The notes: generated by a model from the letters alone, not told the origin. A stretch of DNA of 64,000 nt from Pseudomonas azadiae (GCF_019145355.1 NZ_JAHSTY010000002.1:1240001-1304000), one strand, 5' to 3'. Shown: positions 18,046-27,598, counted from the first letter of the stretch. Numbers and translations: made by a program.

Positions 18046-18145
18046 TGTAGGAGCGAGCTTGCTCGCGAAGAACTCACAGGCACCGCGTTTATCCAGGATG
18101 CACGCGTTATCGTTAAGGTTTTTCGCGAGCAAGCTCGCTCCTGCA
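18046..18145. repeat. REPIN
   Basis: Inverted arms at 18046-18069 and 18122-18145 are nearly identical to those in dnaE2, and the total length (100 bp) is the same. It lies between the DUF465 gene and the convergent 2-oxoadipate dioxygenase gene. Confidence 0.85.
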
Positions 18146-18154
18146 CGTTTCATG

Positions 18155-19531
18155 TCATCCCAGCAGTGCCTGGATGCATTCATCTATGGAGCGCTGCTGC
18201 GTCTGGCCATACAGCTTCAATTCATCCACGGTCCGACGCCCCAGCGCCTGTTCAAACTCGGCCCTGTTCGCGTTGGCCGTGTAGTGGCTCTGCGCGGCGT
18301 CCCCCAGGTTCGACTGGAAAATCCCCGCCGCGCTCACCGGCAAGAAATCTTCATACACCAACGGCTCCACATCGATGTGGCCGGCCGCGATCAGCGCGTC
18401 CAGGGTGCGTGGCTGAGCGGCGCTGCCCCGCGCGGCCAGGCCTCGCTCGGTGGCGAAGTAGCGGTAGTACGCCAGGCCCTGTTCCCGCATCTGCGCGTGG
18501 TTGTCCGGGAAGGCCTGGAAGTGGTGTTCCATCAATTGCGTATACCGTGCGGCGTTGCCCTCATTGGGGAAGGCGCCCAGTTCATCGCGCGCGGCGTTCA
18601 GCAAGCGGTCGTACAGCGCGCGGCCTTTGGGCGTGAGCGCGACACCGCGTTGTTCGATTTCGCCAAAACGCGCGCTGTGACTGCCTTGGGCATCGGTGAA
18701 GGCGATGGCTTCGTCGAGGGCCTTGAAGCTGGTCTGGCGCAGCAGGATCGGGCAATGGCGGCGCGGTGGGCCTTCGATCACGGCCTTGGGCGTGATGCCT
18801 TTGCCGGGCATGGCGGCCTGGACCTGATCGATGTCCAGGGTGCGCGGAGTCAGGTGGTTGATGTGCGGGCCCTTGAAGGCCACCACGTCGGCGATCAGGC
18901 GGTGCTGGTCGCTCAATTTCCGGTACTGCGCGCCCGTGACCGTGGCGCTGGGGTGCCAGCGAAAGGTTTCCAGGGCCTGGCGCACGAATTCGTCAGCATC
19001 CACGGCATTGAGGCCGCCGTCCTTTTCCGCTTGTTCGATCAGCGCGAGGGCGCCGGGGGTGAAGATCGAGCGCTTGGCCAGGGCGGTTTCGGCGAAGGCG
19101 CGCAGCTCGAGGTTCTCGATCAGCTCCAGGCGCAGCAATGAGGTGAACACGCGAAACGGGCTGGTTTGCAGCGCCTGCTCGTGCACCGCGCGAAACGCAG
19201 TGGAATGCACCGGCACACCGGCCGGCGTCAGGTCGTAATAGCCCACCGGCTGCATGCCCATCACCGCAAACAGGCGGCAGATGGTCGCCAGTTCTGCGGC
19301 GGTGCCCAGGCGGATGGCGCCGTGGCGTTCCATGTCCAGGCGCCGGATTTCGCCGGTGCGTTGCAGCTGTTGCGCCAGCAGCGGCTGGGTGTCGAGCACG
19401 CGGGTATTGGTTTCGGCCACCAGTTCCATCAACGCGCCGTACAGGGGGACTTCTTCTCGGTACATGTCGGACATGGCCCTGGAAAAGCCCTTGCGGATCT
19501 CGTCTGGGCTGACAGGTGCGGTGGCGTGCAT
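18155..19531 (-). CDS. hglS: 2-oxoadipate dioxygenase/decarboxylase (HglS, DUF1338/YdcJ family)
   Basis: This 458-residue protein belongs to the DUF1338 family, within the vicinal-oxygen-chelate fold. The family includes HglS of Pseudomonas putida, an Fe(II) enzyme that turns 2-oxoadipate into D-2-hydroxyglutarate and CO2 in D-lysine catabolism. Visible family landmarks are the likely metal-ligand His in VPVHSTAFR, the KGPHINHLTPRTLDID stretch with further His residues, and FGEIEQRGVALTPKGRALYD with a conserved Glu. No other lysine-catabolism gene is adjacent. The enzyme assignment follows the family; activity is not proven by context. Confidence 0.85.
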   Translation of the reverse strand: MHATAPVSPDEIRKGFSRAMSDMYREEVPLYGALMELVAETNTRVLDTQPLLAQQLQRTGEIRRLDMERHGAIRLGTAAELATICRLFAVMGMQPVGYYDLTPAGVPVHSTAFRAVHEQALQTSPFRVFTSLLRLELIENLELRAFAETALAKRSIFTPGALALIEQAEKDGGLNAVDADEFVRQALETFRWHPSATVTGAQYRKLSDQHRLIADVVAFKGPHINHLTPRTLDIDQVQAAMPGKGITPKAVIEGPPRRHCPILLRQTSFKALDEAIAFTDAQGSHSARFGEIEQRGVALTPKGRALYDRLLNAARDELGAFPNEGNAARYTQLMEHHFQAFPDNHAQMREQGLAYYRYFATERGLAARGSAAQPRTLDALIAAGHIDVEPLVYEDFLPVSAAGIFQSNLGDAAQSHYTANANRAEFEQALGRRTVDELKLYGQTQQRSIDECIQALLG

Positions 19532-19776
19532 AGAAAAATTCCTGATGGCGACGGCGATGGAAAAAGCCTTTGCCTGAGTTTGTTGAGCCCGAGGCCTGCT
19601 TGCAAACGAAGATTGCTCAGGACTTCATTCTGCAAATGAATGAAATGACGCGGATATGACAAAAAACCGCCCGCCTGATCTTCAACTACACCTACGCGAT
19701 CTTCTAAAGCTTCATGTGCACCCGGACGTCATTGGGCTCTACACTGCCGCTCACCTGGTAGGCGATGGAGGACCCG

Positions 19777-22413
19777 ATGACGGCCACCCCCGACACCCGA
19801 CTGCTTGATACCACCGAAGGCCTGCGCCTGGCGATGCCGCAGGCCGAACGCTGGCGCGAGTGGGGCCCTTACCTGAGTGAACGCCAATGGGGCACGGTGC
19901 GCGAAGACTACAGCGCCGACGGCGATGCCTGGGCCTACTTCCCCCATGAACAGGCACGCAGCCGCGCCTACCGCTGGGGCGAGGACGGCCTGGCCGGTTT
20001 CAGCGACAAGGCGCAACGCTGGTGCCTGGGCCTGGCCCTGTGGAACGAGCGTGACGCGATCATCAAGGAGCGCCTGTTCGGCCTCAATAATGCCGAAGGC
20101 AACCACGGTGAGGACGTCAAGGAATTGTACTTTTTCGTCGACGGCGTACCGAGCCATGCCTACATGCGCATGCTCTACAAATACCCCCACGCGGCCTTTC
20201 CCTACGACGACTTGACCGGCGAGAACGCGCGCCGTGGCCTGGAAGATGCCGAGTACGAGATCCTCGACACCGGGGTGTTCGAAGACAACCGCTACTGCGA
20301 TGTCAGCGTCGAATACGCCAAGCATCAGCCCGATGACATCTTCATGCGCATCACCGTGCACAACCGTTCTGGCCAGCCGACGCGTTTGCAGGTGCTGCCC
20401 CAACTGTGGGCGCGCAACGATTGGAGCTGGACCTTCGATGCGCCCAAGCCGCTATTGAAGAGGGACGCAGAACAGGTGCTGGCGCGCCATCCCGGACTGC
20501 CTGACCGCCACCTCAGTGCCTGGGGCCAGGACGGGGTGGAGTGGTTGTTCTGCGAAAACGAAAGCAACCTTCCCAAGCTGGATGGGCAGCCGGCACCGGG
20601 GCCGTTCAAGGACGGGATCAATGATTACGTGGTCGAGGGGATTGAATCGGCGATTCGCCGTGACCTTGGCACCAAAGTCGCGGCGCGTTTCATCGTCAAG
20701 CTGGCGGGCCTGGAAAGCAAAACCCTCTACCTGCGTTTTGCCCCCGTCGGGGCGCCGCACGTCAGCGCCCGTCACTTGTTCCAACAGCGCCGCCAGGAGG
20801 CCGATGACTTCTACGCCGCCCTGCAGCACGGCATCGCCGACGACGATGCGCGCAATGTGCAGCGCCAGGCGCTGGCCGGTTTGCTATGGTCCAAGCAGCT
20901 GTACTATTTCGACGTCAACCAATGGCTCGACGGCGACCCGGCACAACCCGCGCCGCCGCCCGAGCGCCTGCACAACCGCAACACCCATTGGCGGCACTTG
21001 TCGAATTTCGACATCCTTTCCATGCCCGACACCTGGGAATATCCGTGGTACGCCTCGTGGGACCAGGGCTTCCAGGCGGTGGCCATTGCGCTGATCGACC
21101 CGTACTACGCCAAGCAACAGCTGCTGTTGCTGGTGAAAGATCGCTTCATGCACCCCAACGGCCAGCTGCCAGCCTATGAATGGCGCTTCGATGACGCCAA
21201 CCCGCCGGTGCACGCCTGGGCCAGTTGGCGGGTGTACCAGCAGGACAAGGCGTTGACCGGCGTAGGCGATATGGATTTCCTTGAACGGATATTCCACAAA
21301 CTGCTGTTGAATTTCTCCTGGTGGGTCAACCGCAAGGATGCCGAGGGGCGCAACCTGTTCCAGGGCGGTTTCCTGGGGTTGGACAATATCGCCTTGTTCG
21401 ACCGCTCGGCCGCGTTGCCGCCGGGTTACCAACTGGACCAGGCCGACGGTACGGCCTGGGTTGCCGCCTACGCACTGGACTTGATGCGCATCGGCTTAGA
21501 GCTGGCCAAGCGCAACGTGGTCTACGTCGACATCGCGGTGAAGTTCTTCGAGCATTTCCTGTATATCGCCGGCGCCATCAACCGCGTCGATGACAGCGCC
21601 GAAGGCCTGTGGGATGAGCAGGATCTGTTCTTCTACGATGTGTTGCACCGTCCCGACGGCCAGAACGAGCCCGTGCGCCTGCGCTCGATTGTCGGCCTGA
21701 TGCCGCTGTTCGCCGTGCTGGTGCTGGAACAGCGCGAGCATGAAGGCCTGGAGGGACTGCGCGAGCGTCTGTTGGGGTTCATGCAGCACCGGCCGGACCT
21801 GGCCAAACTGGTCTCACGCTGGAATGAGCCCGGGCAGGGCAATCGTCTGTTGCTGGCGTTGTTGCGCGGTGAGCGCACCAAGGACCTGCTGCGGCGCATG
21901 CTCGATGAAAGTGAATTCTTGTCCTTGTTCGGCGTGCGCTCCCTGTCCAAGGCCTTCGCCGAACAACCCCTGGCGCTGAAGATGAACGGCGACACCCTCA
22001 GCGCGTGTTACCGACCGGGGGAATCCGACTCGCGCCTGTACGGCGGCAACTCCAACTGGCGCGGGCCCTTGTGGATGCCGGTGAACTATATGTTGATCGA
22101 ATCGCTGCGCGAATTTCACCGCTACTATGCCGAAAACTTTTCGGTGGAGTACCCGACGGGCAGTGGTTACCTGTCATCCCTGGAGGAAGTGGCCGACAGC
22201 CTCAGCCAGCGGCTGACCGGGTTGTTCCTGCGCGATGAAAATGGCCTGCGCCCCTCGATGGCGGGGTATGCGCAGTTGGAGGCGGATCCGGCGAGTCGCG
22301 ACCTGGTGTTGTTCCATGAATACTTTCATGGCGAGACGGGGCGTGGGCTGGGCGCGTCGCACCAGACTGGCTGGAGTGCGTTGGTGGCGTTGTTGCTGCA
22401 ACCAAAAACCTAG
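19777..22413 (+). CDS. GH63/MGH1-like glucosidase
   Basis: This 878-residue protein resembles the (alpha/alpha)6-barrel glycoside hydrolases of the GH63/mannosylglycerate hydrolase-like group. Typical stretches are WEYPWYASWDQGFQAVAIALIDP, NGQLPAYEWRFDDANPPVHAWA and LYGGNSNWRGPLWMPVNYMLIE. It has no signal peptide, so a cytoplasmic role on glucosides or storage oligosaccharides is likely. ATG 19777 was chosen over ATG 19765 because GGAGG lies 6 bases before it. It is divergent from hglS and followed by a REPIN. The substrate cannot be told from sequence. Confidence 0.83.
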   Translation: MTATPDTRLLDTTEGLRLAMPQAERWREWGPYLSERQWGTVREDYSADGDAWAYFPHEQARSRAYRWGEDGLAGFSDKAQRWCLGLALWNERDAIIKERLFGLNNAEGNHGEDVKELYFFVDGVPSHAYMRMLYKYPHAAFPYDDLTGENARRGLEDAEYEILDTGVFEDNRYCDVSVEYAKHQPDDIFMRITVHNRSGQPTRLQVLPQLWARNDWSWTFDAPKPLLKRDAEQVLARHPGLPDRHLSAWGQDGVEWLFCENESNLPKLDGQPAPGPFKDGINDYVVEGIESAIRRDLGTKVAARFIVKLAGLESKTLYLRFAPVGAPHVSARHLFQQRRQEADDFYAALQHGIADDDARNVQRQALAGLLWSKQLYYFDVNQWLDGDPAQPAPPPERLHNRNTHWRHLSNFDILSMPDTWEYPWYASWDQGFQAVAIALIDPYYAKQQLLLLVKDRFMHPNGQLPAYEWRFDDANPPVHAWASWRVYQQDKALTGVGDMDFLERIFHKLLLNFSWWVNRKDAEGRNLFQGGFLGLDNIALFDRSAALPPGYQLDQADGTAWVAAYALDLMRIGLELAKRNVVYVDIAVKFFEHFLYIAGAINRVDDSAEGLWDEQDLFFYDVLHRPDGQNEPVRLRSIVGLMPLFAVLVLEQREHEGLEGLRERLLGFMQHRPDLAKLVSRWNEPGQGNRLLLALLRGERTKDLLRRMLDESEFLSLFGVRSLSKAFAEQPLALKMNGDTLSACYRPGESDSRLYGGNSNWRGPLWMPVNYMLIESLREFHRYYAENFSVEYPTGSGYLSSLEEVADSLSQRLTGLFLRDENGLRPSMAGYAQLEADPASRDLVLFHEYFHGETGRGLGASHQTGWSALVALLLQPKT

Positions 22414-22432
22414 GCAACACCGCAGACTAAAA

Positions 22433-22522
22433 TGTGGGAGCGGGCTTGCTCGCGAATGCGCAGTATCAGTCGATACATCTGTCGACTGACCCACTGCATT
22501 CGCGAGCAAGCCCGCTCCCACA
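22433..22522. repeat. REPIN
   Basis: Inverted arms of the GGAGCGGGCTTGCTCGCGAA type at 22433-22456 and 22499-22522 are perfect complements. The element sits between the convergent glucosidase and SCP2 genes. Confidence 0.85.
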
Positions 22523-22539
22523 TTCGAATTGCAGCGTAC

Positions 22540-22854
22540 TCAGGAAGGGAACAATTCGCTCAGCTTCATGGCCAGCATCATGTCGCCTTCAGTGCGCAGC
22601 TTGCCGCCCATGAACGCCTGCATGCCGTCGGTGGAGCCGTCGACGATGCCTTCCAGGGTTTCGCTGTCCATGACCAGGGTCACTTGGGCGTCCGGGTTTT
22701 CGCCTTCCTGCAGCGAGCAGGTCTTGTCCTTGACCACCAGAGAGAAGTTCTTGGTGTCGTCGATGCGGAAACCGAACACCAGGTCCAGGCCTTCGGCAGC
22801 GCTTGGGTTGAATTTGGCTTTCATTGCTTCTACAGCTTTGGCTACGTCAGTCAT
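22540..22854 (-). CDS. SCP2 sterol-carrier domain protein
   Basis: This 104-residue protein consists of one SCP2 domain, ending in the typical hydrophobic block DGMQAFMGGKLRTEGDMMLAMKLSELF. In bacteria these small proteins are thought to bind lipid-like molecules, but a specific ligand is not known. An AAGGAT ribosome site precedes the ATG. It lies 56 bases downstream of the phosphatase gene on the same strand, so the two probably form an operon. Confidence 0.87.
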   Translation of the reverse strand: MTDVAKAVEAMKAKFNPSAAEGLDLVFGFRIDDTKNFSLVVKDKTCSLQEGENPDAQVTLVMDSETLEGIVDGSTDGMQAFMGGKLRTEGDMMLAMKLSELFPS

Positions 22855-22910
22855 GGTTTCGATCCTTTTGGGTGGAGTCCAGTGACCTTGGGGTCACGGT
22901 TGGCCGCGGT

Positions 22911-23621
22911 TCATCGGTAGGTGATGAGCTGCGGCGCCTTCAACAGCTGCAAGTGGGTATGGCTGTTGAAGGAAGCCAGTGCCACCTCGCGACCGCGGAA
23001 TTTCAGCTGGTTGAGCGAGGTGTTAACAATTTGCCAGTTCAGTTCGAAGGCCTGGGCGGCCGGCATTCGGGTAATCAGGTGGAGCAGGGCGGTGATGGTA
23101 CCGCCGGAGGTGAACACCGCGATCTTCTGCGTGTTGTCCGCCGCTTCAAGGAGGCGTTGCAGGCCACCCTGGACACGCTCCACGAACCCCAGCCAGCTTT
23201 CCAGCCCCGGCGGGTCGTAGGTGCCGGCCAGCCAGCGCGCGATGATCAGGGCGAAGATGCGCTGGAACTCGCTGCGGTTCTGCGCGGCATTGCGCAGGAC
23301 CTCCAGGGCTTCGGGTTCGGTGGTGAGCAGGTCGGGGAGCAGGGCGCGGATGATCGCGTCGGCATCGAATTCGTTGAAGGCGCTGTCGGTTTCAAGCAAG
23401 GGTACCGGCAGGCCGAGGGCGCTGTATTGGTCGAAGGTGGCGGTGGCGGTGTGCTGCTGGCGACGCAGGTCGCCGGCCACACAGCGGTCGAACACCAGGC
23501 CCATGTCTGCCAGGTGGCGACCGAGCACGTGCGCTTGTTCCACGCCGACGGGCGACAGGACGTCATAGTCGTCTGCACCGAACGAGGCCTGGCCATGTCG
23601 AATCAAATAGATGCTGCCCAC
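22911..23621 (-). CDS. Histidine phosphatase family protein (phosphoglycerate-mutase-like)
   Basis: This 236-residue protein opens with the RHG catalytic motif (IYLIRHGQASFG) in which His is phosphorylated. Other expected residues follow: Arg in DLRRQQHTA, and a second His-containing core near AVFTSGGTITALLH. It starts at a GTG codon with a modest GGGTGA upstream. The family includes phosphoglycerate mutases, SixA-like and small-molecule phosphatases, and the substrate here is unknown. It is probably cotranscribed with the SCP2 gene. Confidence 0.86.
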   Translation of the reverse strand: MGSIYLIRHGQASFGADDYDVLSPVGVEQAHVLGRHLADMGLVFDRCVAGDLRRQQHTATATFDQYSALGLPVPLLETDSAFNEFDADAIIRALLPDLLTTEPEALEVLRNAAQNRSEFQRIFALIIARWLAGTYDPPGLESWLGFVERVQGGLQRLLEAADNTQKIAVFTSGGTITALLHLITRMPAAQAFELNWQIVNTSLNQLKFRGREVALASFNSHTHLQLLKAPQLITYR

Positions 23622-23829
23622 GTCCGTTCACCCGGTACGTTGAAAGTCAGGCGAGGTTATGAGGATGCCTTCAAGCTGTCAATGGAAAAACATACGCTTG
23701 TTTTAAAAGCCCGTTGGAGGCCCGGCTTGCTGGCGGTTTGATCACTGGCCCGAACGCGGCCCCGTCGGTATGCTTGGGCCATTGTGCGCAGGGCGCACAT
23801 CAAAATCATTGTCCTGAATAGAGAGAAAT

Positions 23830-24855
23830 ATGGATTTTCTGGCCGAATATGCGAGCTTTTTAGCAAAGACCGTCACCCTGGTGGTCGCTATTCTGGTGGT
23901 CCTGATCAGCTTCGCGGCGCTGCGCAGCAAAGGTCGTCGCAAAGCCGCCGGCCAATTGCAGGTCAGCAAGCTCAATGACTTTTACAAGGGCCTGCGTGAA
24001 CGCCTGGAATCAAGTCTGCTCGACAAGGACCAGCTCAAGGCCCTGCGCAAGTCTGAAGGCAAGGCCGAAAAGAAGAAGGGCAAGCAGAAAGCCGAGGCCA
24101 AGCCACGGGTGTTTGTGTTGGATTTCGACGGCGATATCAAGGCCTCGGCCACTGAGAGCCTGCGCCATGAAATCACCGCCTTGCTGAGCCTGGCCACACC
24201 GAAAGACGAGGTGGTGCTGCGCCTGGAAAGCGGCGGCGGCATGGTCCACAGCTACGGCCTGGCGTCTTCGCAACTGGCGCGTATCCGCCAGGCGGGCGTG
24301 CCGTTGACCGTATGCATCGACAAGGTCGCAGCCAGCGGCGGCTACATGATGGCGTGCATCGGCGAGAAGATCATCAGCGCGCCGTTTGCCATCCTGGGCT
24401 CCATCGGCGTGGTCGCGCAGTTGCCCAACGTCAACCGCCTGCTGAAAAAGCACGATATCGACTTTGAAGTGCTGACCGCCGGTGAGTACAAGCGCACTCT
24501 CACGGTGTTTGGTGAAAACACCGAGAAAGGCCGCGAGAAGTTCCAGGAAGACCTGGACATTACCCATCAACTGTTCAAGAACTTCGTCTCGCGTTATCGC
24601 CCGCAGTTGGCAATCGATGAGGTAGCGACCGGAGAAGTGTGGCTGGGTGTTGCTGCCCTCGACAAGCAACTGGTCGATGAGCTGCAAACCAGTGACGAGT
24701 ACCTGGCGACCAAGGCCAAGACCGCCGAGGTGTTCCACCTGCACTACGCCGAGCGCAAGAGCTTGCAGGAGCGCGTGGGCCTGGCGGCCAGCGGCTCGGT
24801 GGACCGGGTGCTGCTGACCTGGTGGAGCCGCTTGACCCAGCAGCGGTTCTGGTAA
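23830..24855 (+). CDS. sohB: SohB-like inner-membrane serine protease (S49 family)
   Basis: This 341-residue S49 peptidase has one N-terminal membrane segment (TVTLVVAILVVLISFAAL), a basic linker and a protease domain. The likely nucleophile Ser is in KVAASGGYMMACIG, and the Lys partner is in the TAGEYKRTLTVFGENTEKGREKF region. SohB-type proteases face the periplasm or membrane and degrade signal peptides or misfolded proteins. It is a single-gene unit followed by REP sequences. Confidence 0.92.
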   Translation: MDFLAEYASFLAKTVTLVVAILVVLISFAALRSKGRRKAAGQLQVSKLNDFYKGLRERLESSLLDKDQLKALRKSEGKAEKKKGKQKAEAKPRVFVLDFDGDIKASATESLRHEITALLSLATPKDEVVLRLESGGGMVHSYGLASSQLARIRQAGVPLTVCIDKVAASGGYMMACIGEKIISAPFAILGSIGVVAQLPNVNRLLKKHDIDFEVLTAGEYKRTLTVFGENTEKGREKFQEDLDITHQLFKNFVSRYRPQLAIDEVATGEVWLGVAALDKQLVDELQTSDEYLATKAKTAEVFHLHYAERKSLQERVGLAASGSVDRVLLTWWSRLTQQRFW

Positions 24856-24879
24856 TCAGGCGGCACATGGAAGACCGCA

Positions 24880-25079
24880 ATCGCAGGCAAGCCAGCTCCC
24901 ACAGTTGAACTGTGTTTATCCTGCTGCCTGCGGTGGGATCTGGGGTTTGCCGCCGGTGACGGTTTACGCCGAACCGGCCTGAAATACGTTCAAAATGTGG
25001 GAGCTGGCTTGCCTGCGAAAGCGGTGGGTCAGCCAGCATATCTGCCACTGAAAGACCGCTTTCGCAGGCAGCTCCCACA
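24880..25079. repeat. Degenerate REP cluster
   Basis: A solitary REP at 24880-24903 is followed by an inverted pair at 24996-25019 and about 25060-25079. The right arm of the pair has lost about 5 bases (CGCAGGCAGCTCCC against the full CGCAGGCAAGCCAGCTCCC), so it is decaying. The cluster fills the gap between sohB and the convergent dehydrogenase. Confidence 0.75.
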
Positions 25080-25088
25080 GCGGCGATA

Positions 25089-26204
25089 TCAGGGCTCGAG
25101 TACGACTTTGAGCGACTTGTCACCACGCTCCATCACCGCAAACGCTTCCTTGAAATCCGCCAGGGCAAATGTGTGGGTGACCACGTCGCGCATGTCGATC
25201 TTGCGGTTGCCGATGAAGTCGATGGCGCGCGGGTACATGTACGGGCCCAGGTGCGAGCCCAGCACATCGAGCTCCTTGCGGTCGCCAATGATCGACCAGT
25301 CCACCGTGGCTTCGTCATTGAATACGCTGAACTCGACGAAGCGCCCCAGCTTGCGCAGCATCGCCAGGCCCTGGTTCACCGCCTTGTGGTGGCCGGTGGC
25401 TTCGATATAGATGTCGCAACCGTAACCGTCGGTGATTGCGCGGATCTTCGTCAGCACGTCGACCTCGGCCGGGTTCCACACTTCGTCGGCGCCCATGCGC
25501 AGGGCGAGGGCGGCGCGTTCGGGTTTCATGTCCAGCACGATCAGCTTTTTCGGATTGCGCATGCGCACCGCGCCGATGATGCCCAGGCCCAGCGTGCCGG
25601 CACCAGCGACCACCACCACGTCATCGAAATCCACATTGGCGCGCTCGGCGGCGTGCAGCGAGCAGGCCAGCGGCTCGATCAGGATGGCTTCGTCCGGCGC
25701 GATGGAATCCGGGACTTTATGCACGATGCCTTCCTTGGTGAAGATCATGTACTGGGCCATGGCGCCCTGCACATTGTTCTGGAAGCCATACAGGTCGTGT
25801 TTCTGGCACATCCAGTACTGGCCATGGTTGCAGAAGCGGCAGCCCCAGCACGGTACGATCTGCTCGGAAATCACCCGGTCACCGACCTTCACGCCGCGTT
25901 TTTCCGCACCGGGGCCTAATGCGACCACGCGACACACAAATTCATGGCCAGGAATCATTGGCGGTTTCACGTAGCGCGGTTGCTCGGCGTCGCCCCAGAA
26001 CGAGGGCGCGCCGCGATACGTCTTGATGTCGCCCATGCAGATCCCGCACAGCTCGACCTTGGTGAGGATCTCCTCGGGACCGGGCGTGGGCACCTCGACG
26101 GTTTCCAGGCGATAGTCTTCCGGGCCATAACAGACCACGGCCTGCATGGTTTTCGGGATGACCGGGGACAATTGTTCTTGCGGGCGTTCGGTAATGGTGG
26201 ACAT
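25089..26204 (-). CDS. Zinc-dependent polyol dehydrogenase (erythritol/L-threitol dehydrogenase-like)
   Basis: This 371-residue medium-chain dehydrogenase has a catalytic zinc site (CGICMGDIKTYRG, with PGHEF), structural zinc cysteines (CWGCRFCNHGQYWMC) and the NAD-binding GAGTLGLGIIG motif. The overall sequence resembles enzymes annotated as erythritol/L-threitol dehydrogenases. ATG 26204 is supported by GAGG 6 bases upstream. It lies 70 bases downstream of a sugar-type periplasmic binding protein, which suggests that a sugar alcohol or related sugar is imported and oxidised. The substrate is inferred. Confidence 0.88.
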   Translation of the reverse strand: MSTITERPQEQLSPVIPKTMQAVVCYGPEDYRLETVEVPTPGPEEILTKVELCGICMGDIKTYRGAPSFWGDAEQPRYVKPPMIPGHEFVCRVVALGPGAEKRGVKVGDRVISEQIVPCWGCRFCNHGQYWMCQKHDLYGFQNNVQGAMAQYMIFTKEGIVHKVPDSIAPDEAILIEPLACSLHAAERANVDFDDVVVVAGAGTLGLGIIGAVRMRNPKKLIVLDMKPERAALALRMGADEVWNPAEVDVLTKIRAITDGYGCDIYIEATGHHKAVNQGLAMLRKLGRFVEFSVFNDEATVDWSIIGDRKELDVLGSHLGPYMYPRAIDFIGNRKIDMRDVVTHTFALADFKEAFAVMERGDKSLKVVLEP

Positions 26205-26274
26205 GGCAGACCTCACGGCAAAGATGAGCTCATCGCTCCCATGCTGAGCCTGGGAGCGATCAACCGGCAACGGT

Positions 26275-27282
26275 TTACTTGGCGCCGCTGACTTGCTTGT
26301 ACAGCGCGTCGGCGTTGGCGTTGGTCACCGGCACCCAGGGCAGGATGTAGTTCTTTGCGGTGCCATCGCCCCATTTCACCTCTTTGGCGTAGCGCTCCCA
26401 TATCACCGATTGCGGCTTGTAGTCACTGCCGGCCAAGGCGCGCAGGGCCACGTCCAGTGCACCTTGGGATTGGGCCTGGGCGTCTTGCAGGAAGGTGGTG
26501 ACTTCGTCTTTTTTGGCTGCCTGGATCGCATCCGGCATGCCGTCGATGGACGTGACGGGCACGTCCTTGGAGGTCAGACCGTGGGATTTCAGTGCCTGAA
26601 TGGCGCCGAGCGCCATATCGTCGTTCTGCGCGATCACGCCGTTGATGCCTTTGGGGTGGGCGTTGAGCCAGTCTTCCGTCAGCGTCATGGCCTGGGCGCG
26701 GTCCCAGTTGGCGGTCTTTTTCTCAATGATCTTGATGTCCGGGTGCTTGCCGAGCACCTCCAGCTCGCCTTTTTCCCGGTCGATCTGTGCCGACTGGCCA
26801 ATCGGCCCCTGGATGATCACGACATTGCCTTTGCCGTTGAGCTTGTCGACCATCGCCTGGGCCTGCAGGCGACCGCCTTCCACGTCGTCGTTGCCCACGT
26901 AGGGTACGGAAGCATCGGCTACTTTCGTATTGGAGGCGATGACCACCACGTCGTTGCTCATGGCTTGCTTGACGGTGCCCACGCCGGCCTTGGTGTCGAT
27001 GGGCACGAAAAGGATGGCGTCGAAGTGCTGGGTCACCATGTTTTCGATCTGGTTGTTTTGGGTCAGCGCGTCGTAGTTGCCGTCGAACACCGTCAACTGC
27101 ACGGTGCCGTCTTTCACGGCAGGGTGTTCCTTGAGCTCGCGCACCCAGTTCTGCATGAACTGGCCCTTGAGGCCATAGACCGCGGCGCCAACCTTGTAGG
27201 TCTTGCCGTCGGCGGCCAGCGCGATGCTGCTGGCGAGGAGGGAGAGGGCCGCGGCGGCGGCGAAGGTCGTACCAAGTTTCAT
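26275..27282 (-). CDS. Periplasmic sugar-binding protein of an ABC importer (ribose type)
   Basis: This 335-residue protein has a clear signal peptide (MKLGTTFAAAAALSLLASSIALAADG, cut after ALA) and a periplasmic-binding-protein type 1 fold. Family motifs are NQIENMVTQHFDAILFVPID, VPYVGNDDVEGGR and NGVIAQNDDMALGAIQALK. It should deliver a sugar or polyol to an ABC permease. No permease or ATPase gene is on either side, which is unusual, so the partner subunits must be elsewhere or lost. It is followed by the polyol dehydrogenase on the same strand. Confidence 0.9.
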   Translation of the reverse strand: MKLGTTFAAAAALSLLASSIALAADGKTYKVGAAVYGLKGQFMQNWVRELKEHPAVKDGTVQLTVFDGNYDALTQNNQIENMVTQHFDAILFVPIDTKAGVGTVKQAMSNDVVVIASNTKVADASVPYVGNDDVEGGRLQAQAMVDKLNGKGNVVIIQGPIGQSAQIDREKGELEVLGKHPDIKIIEKKTANWDRAQAMTLTEDWLNAHPKGINGVIAQNDDMALGAIQALKSHGLTSKDVPVTSIDGMPDAIQAAKKDEVTTFLQDAQAQSQGALDVALRALAGSDYKPQSVIWERYAKEVKWGDGTAKNYILPWVPVTNANADALYKQVSGAK

Positions 27283-27598
27283 GATGAGAACCCCGTTTTA
27301 TTGTTGTAGTCAGTCGTTCGTTCATTGCCTTGTTGTGATCATATGTTTATCAAATGAAATTCTGATCAGTCAAACGCTTTCGCTAAAAACGGCAAAATAG
27401 GCTTGTTTGCCCAGTAAAAAGGCGGCTATGTCGGTCATGGCATGTTTTTTGTTGTGTTTAGCCTGATATTAATTTCATTCAATGATCATATGATCGGCAG
27501 CGGTAGGAGCCGTTCACAGATTTTGTAATAGTTTCGGACTGTGAGAAATTTCCTGTTCGCCTGTACGATTCAAGTCCTTTTGTCATCGCAGGATTTGC
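27283..27598. other. Intergenic region between sugar-binding protein and TerC genes
   Basis: This AT-rich stretch lies between divergent genes. It contains two GATCATATG motifs (27337-27345 and 27484-27492), the second part of a 12-base palindrome GATCATATGATC (27484-27495), and a LacI-family-like site listed separately. No convincing -35/-10 pair was identified. It most likely holds the promoters of both flanking units. Confidence 0.5.
27370..27384 (-). promoter_or_regulatory. Possible LacI-family operator upstream of the sugar-binding protein
   Basis: On the minus strand the site contains GAAAGCGTTTGA, close to the central-CG pattern of LacI-family sugar regulators. It sits about 90 bases before the start of the sugar-binding protein, a typical operator position. 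No LacI-type regulator gene is in the window, so this is a weak prediction. Confidence 0.28.
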
